A DNA stretch of 64,000 nt from the NCBI GenBank assembly GCA_025998955.1, contig AP024676.1:1798001-1862000 (forward strand), written 5' to 3'. Shown piece by piece: positions 8,854-17,570 of this stretch; position 1 is the first letter of the stretch; each line of letters begins with the position of its first letter. The notes beneath the pieces are model-generated. The model was not told the DNA's origin, ran no database searches, and worked only from the letters and a program-made list of their open reading frames with translations. The position numbers and the translations under genes were made by a program. The DNA is from Candidatus Roseilinea sp. (GTDB taxonomy: Bacteria; Chloroflexota; Anaerolineae; J036; Brachytrichaceae).

Positions 8854-9648
8854 TCAGCTCACCGCGCCGCCCAGATAAGCGTCGCGCACCTCCGGGCTGT
8901 CGAGCAGCGTGCTCGCCGCGCCTTCGAGCACGATGTGCCCGTTTTGCAGCACGTAGCCGCGATGGGCGATTTGCAGGGCGAGATTGGCGTTCTGCTCCAC
9001 CATGAACACGGTCACGCCCTGCCGGTTGATGTGCTGGATCAGGTCCAGCACGCGGTCTACGAACAAGGGCGACAGTCCCATGGTCGGCTCGTCCATGCAG
9101 ATCAGCTTGGGGCGGCTCATCAGCGCGCGCGCCATCGCCAACATCTGCTGCTCGCCGCCGCTGAGCACGCCGGCGCGTTGGTTCAAGCGCTGACGCAGGC
9201 GCGGGAAGAGTTCGAGCATGCGCTCGTAGTCGCGCTGGATTTCCTCGCGGTCGGCGCGCGTATAGGCGCCCATCAGGATGTTCTCGCGCACCGTCATGTC
9301 GGGAAAGACGCGGCGCGACTCCGGCACCGACCCAATGCCGCGCCGGATGATCTGCGGCGTGGGCAGGCCGGTGATCGGCTGGCTATCGAACACGACGCGC
9401 CCGGCCCGCGGCTTGACCAATCCCAGGATCACCTTCATCGTCGTGCTCTTGCCGCTGGCGTTGCCGCCCAGCAAACACACGATCTCGCCCCGATTGACGC
9501 GCAGGTTCAGATCGAAGTGCACCTGAATCGCGCCGTAGAAGGTCTGAATGCCTTCGAGTTGGAGGAGGGGTGTTGAAGGTGTCGCTGGTGTCATCGGTAT
9601 CGGGGGTGTCGCCGGTGTTGCTGGTGTCGGAGGTGTCGCTGGTGTCAT
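8854..9648 (-). CDS. livF: Branched-chain amino-acid-type ABC ATP-binding protein LivF
   Basis: Walker A GGNASGKST, signature LSGGEQQMLAMARAL, Walker B LICMDEPTMGLSP and the C-terminus VLEGAASTLLDSPEVRDAYLGG are diagnostic of LivF. It pairs with LivG under the fused LivHM permease. The first ~27 residues are an unusual Thr/Pro/Ala repeat (TPATPPTPA type) encoded by a 54-bp tandem repeat that spans the livG-livF junction; LivF normally begins close to LLQLEGIQTFYG. Starts at 9648 or 9594 are both possible and no clear ribosome-binding site is visible because of the repeat. Confidence 0.92.
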   Translation of the reverse strand: MTPATPPTPATPATPPIPMTPATPSTPLLQLEGIQTFYGAIQVHFDLNLRVNRGEIVCLLGGNASGKSTTMKVILGLVKPRAGRVVFDSQPITGLPTPQIIRRGIGSVPESRRVFPDMTVRENILMGAYTRADREEIQRDYERMLELFPRLRQRLNQRAGVLSGGEQQMLAMARALMSRPKLICMDEPTMGLSPLFVDRVLDLIQHINRQGVTVFMVEQNANLALQIAHRGYVLQNGHIVLEGAASTLLDSPEVRDAYLGGAVS

Positions 9649-9707
9649 CGGTATCGGGGGTATCGCCGGTGTTGCTGGTGTCGGAGGTGTCGTTAGCGTC
9701 GTTGGTG
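9571..9707. repeat. 54-bp tandem repeat of 9-bp units across the livG-livF junction
   Basis: Plus-strand nonamers such as GGTGTCGCT, GGTGTCATC, GGTATCGGG, GGTGTCGCC, GGTGTTGCT and GGTGTCGGA form a 54-bp higher-order unit present twice (about 9579-9632 and 9633-9686) with flanking partial units. The 9-bp period preserves reading frame, so on the minus strand it encodes the TP-rich LivF N-terminus. Confidence 0.85.
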
Positions 9708-9712
9708 TTCGA

Positions 9713-10606
9713 TCACTTGCTCACCGAGGAGGGACGCGCCTGCGGCAGGACGACGCGCAGGTCGTCTTCGCTGGCCAGCCGGCCATCGAGCGCCGCTTCG
9801 CCGCGCCGCTTGTGGCCCAGGTAGGCTTCGATCACCTTCGGGTCGTCGCGCACGACTTGAGGCACGCCTTCGGCGATCTTCCGGCCATCGTCCATCACGA
9901 TCACCCGATCGGAGAGCTGCATGACCAGCGACAGCTTATGCTCGATCAGCAGGATGGTCAGGCCGCGCTGCTTGAGCGCGCGGATGAACTCGAGCACTTC
10001 GGCGGTCTCGGTCGGGTTCATGCCGGCGGTCGGCTCGTCCAGCAACAGCAGCCGTGGGCGCAGCGCCAGTGCGCGCGCCATCTCGGTGCGCCGGCGATTG
10101 GCGTATGAGAGGCTATAGGCCGGCTGATCGGCGCGTGGCAGCAAGCGATCGCCGAACAGCGCCAGCACTTCGCGCGCTTCTTCGCGCAGCCGTCGCTGCT
10201 CCTCGCGCCACGATGGCGGCTGGATCAGGGCCAGGATCAACTCGGCGATCATGCCCAGCACCGGCGCGCGCAGACGATAGGCCGCTTGTCGGGTGTGCGC
10301 GCCGATGAGCACGTTGTCGAGCACGCTCAGGTTGCCGAACACGCGCCCGTGCTGAAAGGTGCGCGCCACGCCAAGCGCCGCTAACCTTTCAGGCGGCAGA
10401 CCGGTGATCGGGCGGCCATCGAGCAGCACCTCGCCCGCATCGGGCTTATCGAGGCCGGTGATCAGGTTGAACAGTGTGGTCTTGCCGGCGCCGTTCGGCC
10501 CGATTACGCTCACCGTCTCGCCCGGGTTGACGGTCAAATCCACGCCATCCACGGCGACGACGCCGCCGAATTCGCGGCACAGGCCATGCACTTCGAGCAA
10601 CGCCAT
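9713..10606 (-). CDS. livG: Branched-chain amino-acid-type ABC ATP-binding protein LivG
   Basis: 297 residues from MALLEVHGLCREFGG. Walker A GPNGAGKTT, the LivG-specific VARTFQHGRVF segment, a signature region SLSYANRRRTEMARALAL (LSYGxQR type with Asn for Gly/Gln-like positions) and Walker B LLLLDEPTAGMNP are present. The C-terminus has ~25 extra residues after the usual EAYLGH ending. It starts 8 bp after the livHM stop. A much longer frame through livHM in this register is a shadow. Confidence 0.94.
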   Translation of the reverse strand: MALLEVHGLCREFGGVVAVDGVDLTVNPGETVSVIGPNGAGKTTLFNLITGLDKPDAGEVLLDGRPITGLPPERLAALGVARTFQHGRVFGNLSVLDNVLIGAHTRQAAYRLRAPVLGMIAELILALIQPPSWREEQRRLREEAREVLALFGDRLLPRADQPAYSLSYANRRRTEMARALALRPRLLLLDEPTAGMNPTETAEVLEFIRALKQRGLTILLIEHKLSLVMQLSDRVIVMDDGRKIAEGVPQVVRDDPKVIEAYLGHKRRGEAALDGRLASEDDLRVVLPQARPSSVSK

Positions 10607-10614
10607 GACGCAAC

Positions 10615-12453
10615 CTACACCGTTCCCAGCATCCCCTGCGGGCGGAAACGCACCAGCAGCAACAACACAATGCCGTAGATCAGATAGCGCGCGTCGGACA
10701 GCGGACGGAACAGCTCCGGCAGCGCCGTGAGCGCGACGGCGCCGACCACCGCCCCGGCCATGTTGCCCATCCCGCCGAGGATCACCATCGTCAGGCCGAG
10801 GATCGAGGTCGTCGCGACGAAGGTCTCGTTGTTGATGTAGGAGTACATGTGCGCGGTGAACGCGCCGCTCAGCCCGGCCACCAGCCCGCTGGCGATGAAC
10901 GCCAGCGCCTTGTAGCGGTTCAGCGAGACCCCGAAGGCGCGCGCCGCCACGTCGTCCTCGCGTATGGCGCGCCACGTCCGCCCGAGGTGCGATTGCATCA
11001 ACCGCCACTGGAAGAGCGCCGCGACGACCAGCACGCCCAGCGCAAACCAGTAGATCGGCACCGTCTCGATGATCGGCAGACCGAACAGCGACAACGGCGG
11101 GATGTTGCTCAGACCCAGCACACCTCGCGTCAGCCCCTCCCAATTCAGGATGATTTGGTTGATCACCTCGCCGATGCCCAGCGTGGCCAGCGCGACATAC
11201 TGGCTGCGCAGCCGAAAGACCGGCCACGTCAGCAACGTGCCCAGCGCGGACGAGATGACTGCGCCGGACAGCAGCGATAGCTCCACCGGCCAGCCCAGGC
11301 GCATGGTCAACAGCGCCGAGGCGTAGCCGCCGATGGCCAAGAAACCCGCCTGGCCGAGCGACATCTGGCCGGCGGCGCCCGTGACCAGCGTGATGCTCAG
11401 CGCCAACATGCTGAAGAGCCAGGCGTTGGTGAGAATCTGCAGCAGGTAGGGATCGGTCGTGATGAAGGGCAAGAAGACAGCCGCAATCAACGCGGCGACG
11501 ACCACGAACCAGGGGATGCGCACCGGCCGGCTGTTGGCCACGAACGTGCCGGTGAGCGGCTCGGGCGGCATAGCGCGACGCGCGCCGAACAGGCCGGTCG
11601 GTCGCAGCACCAACACGCCGATGAGGATGACGAAGGTGAACAGGTTGCGGTAGGTCGAGCCGAGCAGCGCCACGCCGAACGTCTCGATGAGACCGAGCAG
11701 CAAACCGCCCACCACGGCGCCCGGCACGCTGCCCAACCCGCCCAGCAGGTTGGCGGCGAAGCCTTTGAGCATCGCGCCGTAGCTCATGGTTGGATAGACC
11801 GAGGTGAAGTACATGCCGATCATTACGCCGCCGATGCCGCCCAGCACCGCCGCGACCGCGAACGTGAGCGCGTTGATGGCATTTACATCCACGCCCATCT
11901 GCTGGGCCGCATCGCGATCCTGCGCCGTCGCGCGCAGCGCCCAGCCCAGCCGTGTGAAGCGCAGGAAGATGTAGAGCGTCGCGGCAATCGCGATCGTGAT
12001 TGCCGCGATCAGCAGGTCGAGCGCGCCGATGCTCACACCACCCAGCGCAATGCGCATCGCCGGCAGCGGGCTGGGGAAGGACTGCGGGTTGGGCGAAAAG
12101 ACGATCTGCACCAACTGGTCGAGCGCGAAGCTGATACCGATGGTCGCCAGCAGGGGCGCGATGCGCGCTTCGCTTTGCAACCGGCGCAGCCCAAAGCGTT
12201 CGATCAGCACGCCGAGCGCCGCACAGACCACGGCGACCACGACGAGCGTCGGCCCCAGCGGCCACCCCAGCCAGGTCACGCACACCCATCCCACGTAGGC
12301 GCCGATCATGTACACCGAGCCGTGGGCGAAGTTGATCAGGTTGGCCACGCCGAAGATGAGGGCCAGGCCGATCGCGATCAGCGCATAGATGTTGCCGATG
12401 ACCAACCCATTGATGAGCTGGTCGGCCAGCGTGCGCAGCGTGAACTCAGGCAT
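10615..12453 (-). CDS. livHM: Fused LivH-LivM branched-chain amino-acid-type ABC permease
   Basis: 612 residues. The first half (to ~295) has LivH features ([33 protein letters not shown]); the second (~315-612) has LivM features ([27 protein letters not shown] and [21 protein letters not shown]). Normally these are two proteins of ~300 residues each. Together they form the heterodimeric channel, here one chain. The stop is 8 bp from livG and the start 6 bp from the UroD-like gene, so the operon is tight. Confidence 0.94.
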   Translation of the reverse strand: MPEFTLRTLADQLINGLVIGNIYALIAIGLALIFGVANLINFAHGSVYMIGAYVGWVCVTWLGWPLGPTLVVVAVVCAALGVLIERFGLRRLQSEARIAPLLATIGISFALDQLVQIVFSPNPQSFPSPLPAMRIALGGVSIGALDLLIAAITIAIAATLYIFLRFTRLGWALRATAQDRDAAQQMGVDVNAINALTFAVAAVLGGIGGVMIGMYFTSVYPTMSYGAMLKGFAANLLGGLGSVPGAVVGGLLLGLIETFGVALLGSTYRNLFTFVILIGVLVLRPTGLFGARRAMPPEPLTGTFVANSRPVRIPWFVVVAALIAAVFLPFITTDPYLLQILTNAWLFSMLALSITLVTGAAGQMSLGQAGFLAIGGYASALLTMRLGWPVELSLLSGAVISSALGTLLTWPVFRLRSQYVALATLGIGEVINQIILNWEGLTRGVLGLSNIPPLSLFGLPIIETVPIYWFALGVLVVAALFQWRLMQSHLGRTWRAIREDDVAARAFGVSLNRYKALAFIASGLVAGLSGAFTAHMYSYINNETFVATTSILGLTMVILGGMGNMAGAVVGAVALTALPELFRPLSDARYLIYGIVLLLLVRFRPQGMLGTV

Positions 12454-12459
12454 GGGCGA

Positions 12460-13500
12460 TTATGCCGATAGAGGCAGCTCGACGGCGCGGCGCAGCGCAT
12501 GGAGGTTGGCCGTGGGCGTATCCATGTTCACCCCACAGCCGGGCGCGAGCAGAAAGCGCCGGCCACCTGTGGCGCGAATGGCGCGCTGGGCCTCGGCGAT
12601 CACGTCTTCGGGCGCGCCGGTTTGCAGGGTGCTCAACTCGTCCACCCCGCCGATCAAGGCGCGCTGCGTCAAGCATTGCGCCGCGCCTACGGTGGGGTTG
12701 TCCTGGTTGAGCGTGGCCCAATTGATGGCGTGCACGGGGTAATCTATCACTGCGTCGAAGTACACCTGCGGGCCGCACACATGCAACAGGTTGAACGGCG
12801 CACCCTGCACCGCGCCGAGCACGCGCAGGTCGTAGGGCCGGCCAAACTGGGCATATTCTGTTTCCGTCAGCACGCCGCGACGGGCGAGCTTGACGATGGC
12901 GAAGAAGATGCCGCTCGCGCCGGCATCCACTGCGGCAGCCGCGTAGCCGGCCAACGTATCGGCGATCACGCCAAGCGCGTGGTGGGTGCCCTGCGGGTTC
13001 TCGGCAATGGCGCGCCGGACGCCGTCGTATTGCGCCTGGATCACCTGGCCGGCGTCGTGCTGATCCGCGCGCGCCATGAGAAACGCCAGCACCGACAGCG
13101 GTGAGAACACCGTCTGCACGAAGTGCGCTTCGCCGATGCCGGCTTTCACCCGGCGCACCAGGTCGAGATGTTCGGCAAAGACGCCGCCTTTGGGATCCAC
13201 CGGCTCGAGTTTATCCAGGTCGGCCGGCGAGCGAATCGAGCCATCCACCAGCCTGGGGAAGACCGAGGCATAGTCGTCGAAATCGTAGTGATTGCCCCAT
13301 GCCTCGGCATAGTACGTCGCGCGCGGGTTCAACTTCAGCCAATCCCAGTCGAACGCGCGAAAGTGGGCGAGGCTGGCCATAGCTAATCGCTCGGCCGAGA
13401 CTTCATCGGGCACAAAGTGCCGCCAAGCCGACACCGGCACGCGATCCACGGTTTCGCCCTTGAGCGCGGCTTCCACGCGCTCGCGTTTGTTCATGCTCAT
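12460..13500 (-). CDS. UroD/MtaA-family protein, probable corrinoid-dependent methyltransferase-like
   Basis: 346 residues with the URO-D barrel fold signature ([24 protein letters not shown] at the start, [15 protein letters not shown] at the end). The zinc motif of the methyltransferase branch is visible: H240-x-C242 in LLHVCG and C322 in APGCG, instead of the Arg/Asp set of haem UroD. Such proteins move methyl groups to or from a corrinoid protein or thiol. It sits between livJ and livHM, so the importer may bring in its methylated substrate. No corrinoid-binding protein is encoded nearby, although a cobalamin adenosyltransferase gene lies at 42.3 kb. Confidence 0.8.
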   Translation of the reverse strand: MSMNKRERVEAALKGETVDRVPVSAWRHFVPDEVSAERLAMASLAHFRAFDWDWLKLNPRATYYAEAWGNHYDFDDYASVFPRLVDGSIRSPADLDKLEPVDPKGGVFAEHLDLVRRVKAGIGEAHFVQTVFSPLSVLAFLMARADQHDAGQVIQAQYDGVRRAIAENPQGTHHALGVIADTLAGYAAAAVDAGASGIFFAIVKLARRGVLTETEYAQFGRPYDLRVLGAVQGAPFNLLHVCGPQVYFDAVIDYPVHAINWATLNQDNPTVGAAQCLTQRALIGGVDELSTLQTGAPEDVIAEAQRAIRATGGRRFLLAPGCGVNMDTPTANLHALRRAVELPLSA

Positions 13501-13529
13501 GATGATGTTCCGGCTCAGAAATCATCCGG

Positions 13530-13568
13530 CTCAGAGACCAAGTTCCTTCGAGAAAACTGGTCTCTGAG
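13530..13568 (-). terminator. Hairpin between livJ and the UroD-like gene (attenuator-like)
   Basis: CTCAGAGACCA (13530-13540) pairs perfectly with 13558-13568, extended by AGTT/AACT with one bulge. The CCGGCTCAGA sequence also occurs as a direct repeat at 13511. There is no U-run. It is placed as in the other importer operons of this window, after the binding-protein gene. Confidence 0.5.
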
Positions 13569-13632
13569 CCTCTGACTTCTGACCTCTGACCTCTGACTTC
13601 TGACCTCTGACTCCTGATCCCTGACCCCTGAC
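13569..13632. repeat. TCAGAGG-type 7-bp repeat tract after livJ
   Basis: Read from the livJ strand the tract is GTCAGGG, GTCAGGG, ATCAGGA, GTCAGAG, GTCAGAA, GTCAGAG, GTCAGAG, GTCAGAA, GTCAGAG: nine heptads with almost no slips. It starts immediately after the livJ stop codon. Confidence 0.85.
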
Positions 13633-14865
13633 TCACCGGCCGGCCTTCTGGCTGCCGTCCCAGGTGACGAACTTGCCGTCTTTGACGATCAGGTCCACGA
13701 ACTGCGGGTTGGCCACGCGGCGCGTCTCGGGGTTGAAGGTCACTTTGCCGTAGATCACGCTGGGCACATCCTTGATCTTGGTGAAAGCGTCGCGGATGGC
13801 CTTGCGATCCGGGCCGGCGATTTCGATCAGCGCCGCGACGATGTTCATCGTGTCGTAGGCGTGGGCGGCGAAGAAGTCCGGCTCTTCGTTGTATTTGGCG
13901 CGGTAGGCCTGCACGAAGGCTTGCACAGTTGGGCGAGGGTCTTCGGGCGAGAATTGGCCGCGAATGTACACGCCTTCCACCGCAGCGCCACCCAGCCGCA
14001 GGAAGTCGGGCGAGTGCAGCGAAGACGCGCCAACGATGGGCACCTTGAGGTCGGTAGTCGCCAACTGCTGCACGATCTGCGCGCCATCGGCCTGATACGA
14101 GATCAGCACGATGCCGTCGGGCTGGGCGTCGCGCACGCGCGTCAGGGCCGAGCGGAAATCCTTCTCGTCGGGCAGATACGCCTCGGCAGCAACGATCTCC
14201 GCGCCGATCTTCTGAGCGTGCTTTTGGAAGAGGTCATAGGTGGCCTTGCCCCAGTCGGTGTTCAGGTAGAACACCGCCAGCCGGTTCAGGCCCAGCGTGT
14301 TGTGCGCGAACTCCGCCAGCGCCGGCGACAGGTCGGCCTGCGTCGCGGAGTTGCTCCACATGTAGTCGCCGCCCTTGGTGAAGTCGGGGTGCGAGTTGGT
14401 GAAGCCGAACTGCACCAGGCCGGCGCGCTGATAGATCGGCGAAGCGGCCATCGAGGCCGGGCTGCTGAAGTCGCCTAGCTCGATCACGATGCGGGGGTCG
14501 GCGACAAACTTCTGCGCCACGACGACGGATTGCTTCGGGTCGCTCTGCGAGTCCTCAAAGATGTATTCGAGCTTGCGCCCACGCACACCGCCTTTGCCGT
14601 TGATCGCATCGAGCGCAAGGTCGAATCCTTTCTTCCATTGCACGCCGTAGCGCGCATTCGGGCCGGTGAGCGGGCCGCTCACGCCGATGTAGATCGGCTC
14701 ACTCGAAGCCGCCGGCTGAGCCGGCGCAGCCTGGCCGGGCGGATTGGCAGCCGGCGGCGGTTGCACCGCGCAAGCCGATACGGCCATGGCCCACGCTGCA
14801 AAGACGCTCAAGAGGTTAAGTTTGCTTCTCCGCACAGGAGCGAATCGGTTGAAGAAACGGTTCAT
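13633..14865 (-). CDS. livJ: Branched-chain amino-acid-type ABC substrate-binding lipoprotein LivJ
   Basis: 410 residues from the ATG at 14865, preceded by TTGAGGTC. Lipobox VSAC lies near residue 32, followed by a Pro/Ala tether and a periplasmic-binding domain (IYIGVSGPLTGPNARYGVQWKKGFDLALDAINGKGGVRGRKLEYIFEDSQSD would be the N-lobe start). This family binds leucine-type amino acids but also amides, urea and aromatic acids, so the substrate is open; the UroD-like neighbour hints at a methylated compound. The upstream extension to 15201 is rejected because it lacks family similarity and covers the promoter. Confidence 0.93.
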   Translation of the reverse strand: MNRFFNRFAPVRRSKLNLLSVFAAWAMAVSACAVQPPPAANPPGQAAPAQPAASSEPIYIGVSGPLTGPNARYGVQWKKGFDLALDAINGKGGVRGRKLEYIFEDSQSDPKQSVVVAQKFVADPRIVIELGDFSSPASMAASPIYQRAGLVQFGFTNSHPDFTKGGDYMWSNSATQADLSPALAEFAHNTLGLNRLAVFYLNTDWGKATYDLFQKHAQKIGAEIVAAEAYLPDEKDFRSALTRVRDAQPDGIVLISYQADGAQIVQQLATTDLKVPIVGASSLHSPDFLRLGGAAVEGVYIRGQFSPEDPRPTVQAFVQAYRAKYNEEPDFFAAHAYDTMNIVAALIEIAGPDRKAIRDAFTKIKDVPSVIYGKVTFNPETRRVANPQFVDLIVKDGKFVTWDGSQKAGR

Positions 14866-15145
14866 ATTGACCTCAAGTTCAGGGATAACAGCGCCGAAGG
14901 ACGAACTCCAGCGCCAACGGAAAATAGACCTTGAGAGAAGAGCAGTGCGCGCGCACTGCAGCGACAGAGCGTAATGACGCAGGCAACAAGGGTGGCGCGG
15001 GCTTACCTGCGCTGGTCGGTTCCAGGCCGGCTCGCCCGCGCGGTACACAAGCACGCCTTCCCGGTGCAGCAGAGACACATCGGATGAATCGTGCGCCGTG
15101 ATTTCATGATTTGACGTGAACGCATGGGCATCGCTTGACCTGTTG
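14866..15145 (-). other. Long structured 5' leader of livJ (about 280 nt), unassigned
   Basis: With the promoter at 15152-15180 the leader is ~280 nt. It contains a perfect 8-bp stem (GCGCGGGC with GCCCGCGC, ~14994-15041) enclosing a GC-rich core, and an 18-bp perfect palindrome at 14942-14959 (GCAGTGCG, then CGCGCACTGC). No known riboswitch class could be assigned by eye. The palindrome could be an operator or part of a terminator/anti-terminator. Confidence 0.4.
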
Positions 15146-15151
15146 GCGAGG

Positions 15152-15180
15152 ATGTTAACGAGATGTGCGGCGCTTGTCAA
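15152..15180 (-). promoter_or_regulatory. Strong sigma-70-type promoter for the liv operon
   Basis: TTGACA (15175-15180, minus strand) is separated by 17 bp from TAACAT (15152-15157). The -35 box overlaps the stop codon of the upstream FAD oxidoreductase gene, so the two transcription units are immediately adjacent. Confidence 0.65.
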
Positions 15181-16733
15181 TGGCCGACCAGCGGCGACCA
15201 ATCCAGCGGTACGCCGCGCTCGCGCAGCCGCTCCTGAAAGCGCGCGAGTTGCGTCGCGTCATCGCGCACGCGGCGCGGTATGGCTCCCGCCTCACAGCAG
15301 AACGCAGCCAGTGCGCCGGCGCTCTCGCCGATGTTCCACTCGACCGGATGCAGGCGATAGGCGCCGTTGGTCAGGTGCGTCGTGCCGATGTTCTTGCAGG
15401 CAGCGATCAGATTCCGTGTGCGACGCGGAATGAGCGCGCCCAGCGGAATCTGAAACGGAATGGTCGGCTCGAACATGGAGCGCGGATTGCCGACCGCCGG
15501 ATGCAAATCCATCGGATACCAGCCCACGCCAACCGAATCGGGCCACGCCGCCTGTCTGGCGCCCGGCCGCAGCGCCGCCAGGATGTCTTGCTCGACGATG
15601 CGCGTTAGCGCGACGATCCGGCGCGATTCGCGGATATAGGGGAACTTCGACAAGCCGTCGGGCGTGCCCATCACATCAAGCCGTAGTTTGAGTTCAGGAT
15701 AGCCCCTGCCGCCCTCGTCGCGCGGGCATTCCGTTTGCAGCCAATAGAGGAACCCGAGCGAGAGCCGCCTGGCCTCGTCGAGCACTGCGGCTCGTGCCTC
15801 AGGCGACACGTCAATGATGCTGCGCTCGTGGTAATCGTTGCTGTTCCAGTTGATCAAGGCCAGGTCGCGCAGGCCATGTATGCCCTCTGGATCAAGCAAC
15901 GCTCGCGAGAGCAGCCGGCGATACGTCCAGAATGGTAGGCCGGTCGTGCCCGGCGTGAACATCTCGAACGGGCGCGGGCTGCCGTCCTTGTTGCGCAGCA
16001 CCAGCGTGTACGGTTGCGCGTCGCGCATGCGCTCGTAGCCGGCCGGCTTCTCGATCACGTGGTACTCGCCGGGGCAACACTCGACCGCGAAGCAGTAGGT
16101 GAAGCTCTGCACCTCGCCTGGCCGCGCTTCGGGCGGCGCATCCGGCTCGCCGGTCTCGGCGCGCGACTCTGCGCCGGTGACATACGCCGTCCCCGTCAGC
16201 GGCAACAAGTCGCCCAGCTCGGTGGCGTCGAGGAAGAAGCGCGCGCGGATCGTCGCCTCGAGAGGCTCGGCGGCCGCGGTCGTCTGTAGTCGAACCTCGA
16301 TCACCCGATCGTCCTGCACGATGGCCGACGTTGGCGCATGATTCAGCAAGGCGATCAACCGGCCGTTCGCCACATGGGGCGCGAGCATCGTCTGCAGGGC
16401 AGCCAGTCCGACGCTCGGCTCGAAGCACAGCCGGCTCACCCAGCCATCGCCGGGGTTAAGCGGCCGGCCATCGGGCATAGCCTGCACGCCGTAGCGCGTG
16501 CGGTAATGCGCGCGGATCGCCTCGCGCAGCGCCATGTAACTCCGCGTGCCGCCGTAGTACTCGATATGCGCGTGTTCGTCCAATGCGCTCACGCCCTGGC
16601 TGGTCATTTGGCCGCCCAGCCAATCCGTCGCTTCGGTCAGCACAACAGACCGGCCGGCTTCACACGCTGCCAGCGCCGCTGCAACGCCACCCATTCCACC
16701 ACCGATCACCGCGATGTCCACGTCGTAGATCAT
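15177..16733 (-). CDS. FAD-dependent oxidoreductase (PF12831 type)
   Basis: 518 residues. The N-terminal dinucleotide-binding motif DIAVIGGGMGGVAAALAACEAG is at ~6-27, followed by EATDWLGGQMTSQGVSALDEH, the hallmark of the FAD_oxidored family found in polysaccharide and sugar-acid utilisation clusters. C-terminal IAACKNIGTTHLTNGAYRLHPVEWNIGESAG is also typical. The exact substrate is unknown. It is divergent from the SDR gene (65 bp apart) and shares a neighbourhood with a glucarate dehydratase-like gene. Confidence 0.85.
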   Translation of the reverse strand: MIYDVDIAVIGGGMGGVAAALAACEAGRSVVLTEATDWLGGQMTSQGVSALDEHAHIEYYGGTRSYMALREAIRAHYRTRYGVQAMPDGRPLNPGDGWVSRLCFEPSVGLAALQTMLAPHVANGRLIALLNHAPTSAIVQDDRVIEVRLQTTAAAEPLEATIRARFFLDATELGDLLPLTGTAYVTGAESRAETGEPDAPPEARPGEVQSFTYCFAVECCPGEYHVIEKPAGYERMRDAQPYTLVLRNKDGSPRPFEMFTPGTTGLPFWTYRRLLSRALLDPEGIHGLRDLALINWNSNDYHERSIIDVSPEARAAVLDEARRLSLGFLYWLQTECPRDEGGRGYPELKLRLDVMGTPDGLSKFPYIRESRRIVALTRIVEQDILAALRPGARQAAWPDSVGVGWYPMDLHPAVGNPRSMFEPTIPFQIPLGALIPRRTRNLIAACKNIGTTHLTNGAYRLHPVEWNIGESAGALAAFCCEAGAIPRRVRDDATQLARFQERLRERGVPLDWSPLVGH

Positions 16734-16757
16734 CGCAGCGAGTATAGTGTGCAGCCC

Positions 16758-16795
16758 AAATCATCAATCACCCAATCATTTGTCATCAATCATTA
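16758..16795. repeat. AATCATC-type 7-bp repeats between divergent genes
   Basis: AATCATC, AATCACC, CAATCAT, TTGTCAT, CAATCAT form five heptads ending four bases before the SDR start codon. They occupy the place where promoters of both divergent genes should be. Confidence 0.65.
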
Positions 16796-16798
16796 CCT

Positions 16799-17560
16799 AT
16801 GCCCAACCTACGTTTCGCTGCACCGAAAGAGCGCCGGCTGGCCATCGTCACCGGCGGAGGACGCGGCATCGGCGGGGCAACTGCCGTGCGCCTGGCCGAA
16901 GAAGGCCGCGACATCGTCATCGCCGACCTGGACGAAGCCGAGGCTGCCGGCACATTGGCCGCGATCGAGGCACTCGGCCGGCGCGCGCTGTTCATCGAAA
17001 CCGACGTCGCAGACGAAGCCGCCGTACACGCGATGGTCGCGCGATCGGTCGAGGCGTTCGGACGGCTCGACATCCTGATCTGTTGCGCCGGCATCTTCGG
17101 CAAAGAGACGCCCTTCCTCGAAGTGACGAGCGACTACTTTGACCGCATCATGAAAGTGAACGTCTACGGCGTCCTCTACTGTCATCAGGCCGCTATCCCG
17201 CACATGCTCCGGCAACGCTGGGGGCGCTGCGTGACGATCACCAGCGGCGCGCGGCTGGGCGCGACGCACAACGTCCCCTACGGCGTGAGCAAGGGCGCGG
17301 TGTGGTCGTTCATCATGGCGCTCGGCAACGCCTATCCCGACCAGGGCGTGTTCGTGAACGGCGTGGAACCCGGCCGGGCACTGACGCAAATGGTCGTGCC
17401 GCGCTTTTCGAAAGAACACCTGGAGAACCCCGGCGTGCCGATCGGCCGCTACGCCGACGCCGAGGAGATCGCCGAGGTGATCGCCTTCCTAACCTCGGAG
17501 CGCAACACCTACGCCACCGGCGCGGTGTGGAGCGTGAAAGGTGCGAGCGGCTGGAGCTGA
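16799..17560 (+). CDS. Short-chain dehydrogenase/reductase (SDR)
   Basis: 253 residues: cofactor motif TGGGRGIGG (18-26), catalytic S149, Y161 and K165 (YGVSK). The usual NNAG motif reads CCAG (C95-C96-A-G), a mild deviation. D42 after the second strand suggests NAD preference. It probably oxidises a sugar or hydroxy-acid; neighbours are an FAD oxidoreductase and a glucarate dehydratase-like protein. It is convergent with the latter, 10 bp between the stops. Confidence 0.88.
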   Translation: MPNLRFAAPKERRLAIVTGGGRGIGGATAVRLAEEGRDIVIADLDEAEAAGTLAAIEALGRRALFIETDVADEAAVHAMVARSVEAFGRLDILICCAGIFGKETPFLEVTSDYFDRIMKVNVYGVLYCHQAAIPHMLRQRWGRCVTITSGARLGATHNVPYGVSKGAVWSFIMALGNAYPDQGVFVNGVEPGRALTQMVVPRFSKEHLENPGVPIGRYADAEEIAEVIAFLTSERNTYATGAVWSVKGASGWS

Positions 17561-17570
17561 AGCATCCGAC

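Larger units (their letters stand above)
7045..8878 (+). pseudogene. EamA/DMT transporter interrupted by an IS5-family element
   Basis: The 5' part (7045-7516, TTG start) encodes five transmembrane helices ending at VVAML; the 3' part (8433-8878) resumes with SQAVGSVYLKRSAL and continues through the second EamA repeat. Removing the element 7517-8429 together with one copy of the 3-bp target duplication (TAA, 7514-7516 and 8430-8432) restores one 305-codon frame with no other damage. The insertion is therefore recent and the gene is intact apart from it. The 3' end overlaps the convergent livF by 25 bp. Confidence 0.9.

Noticed and set aside
8441-8878. Independent small membrane protein
   Set aside because: It is the 3' half of the EamA gene split by the IS; the frame is restored on removing the element.
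9571-9707. CRISPR-like array
   Set aside because: Units are contiguous 9-bp and 54-bp repeats without unique spacers.
9713-12289. 858-codon minus-strand frame covering livG and most of livHM
   Set aside because: Only the last 297 codons resemble a protein family; the rest is Arg/Ala-rich shadow of livHM.
14994-15050. T-box-like TGTACCGCG in the livJ leader
   Set aside because: A T-box needs UGGN to pair with the tRNA end; here one G is missing (TGTACC) and no specifier stem is evident.
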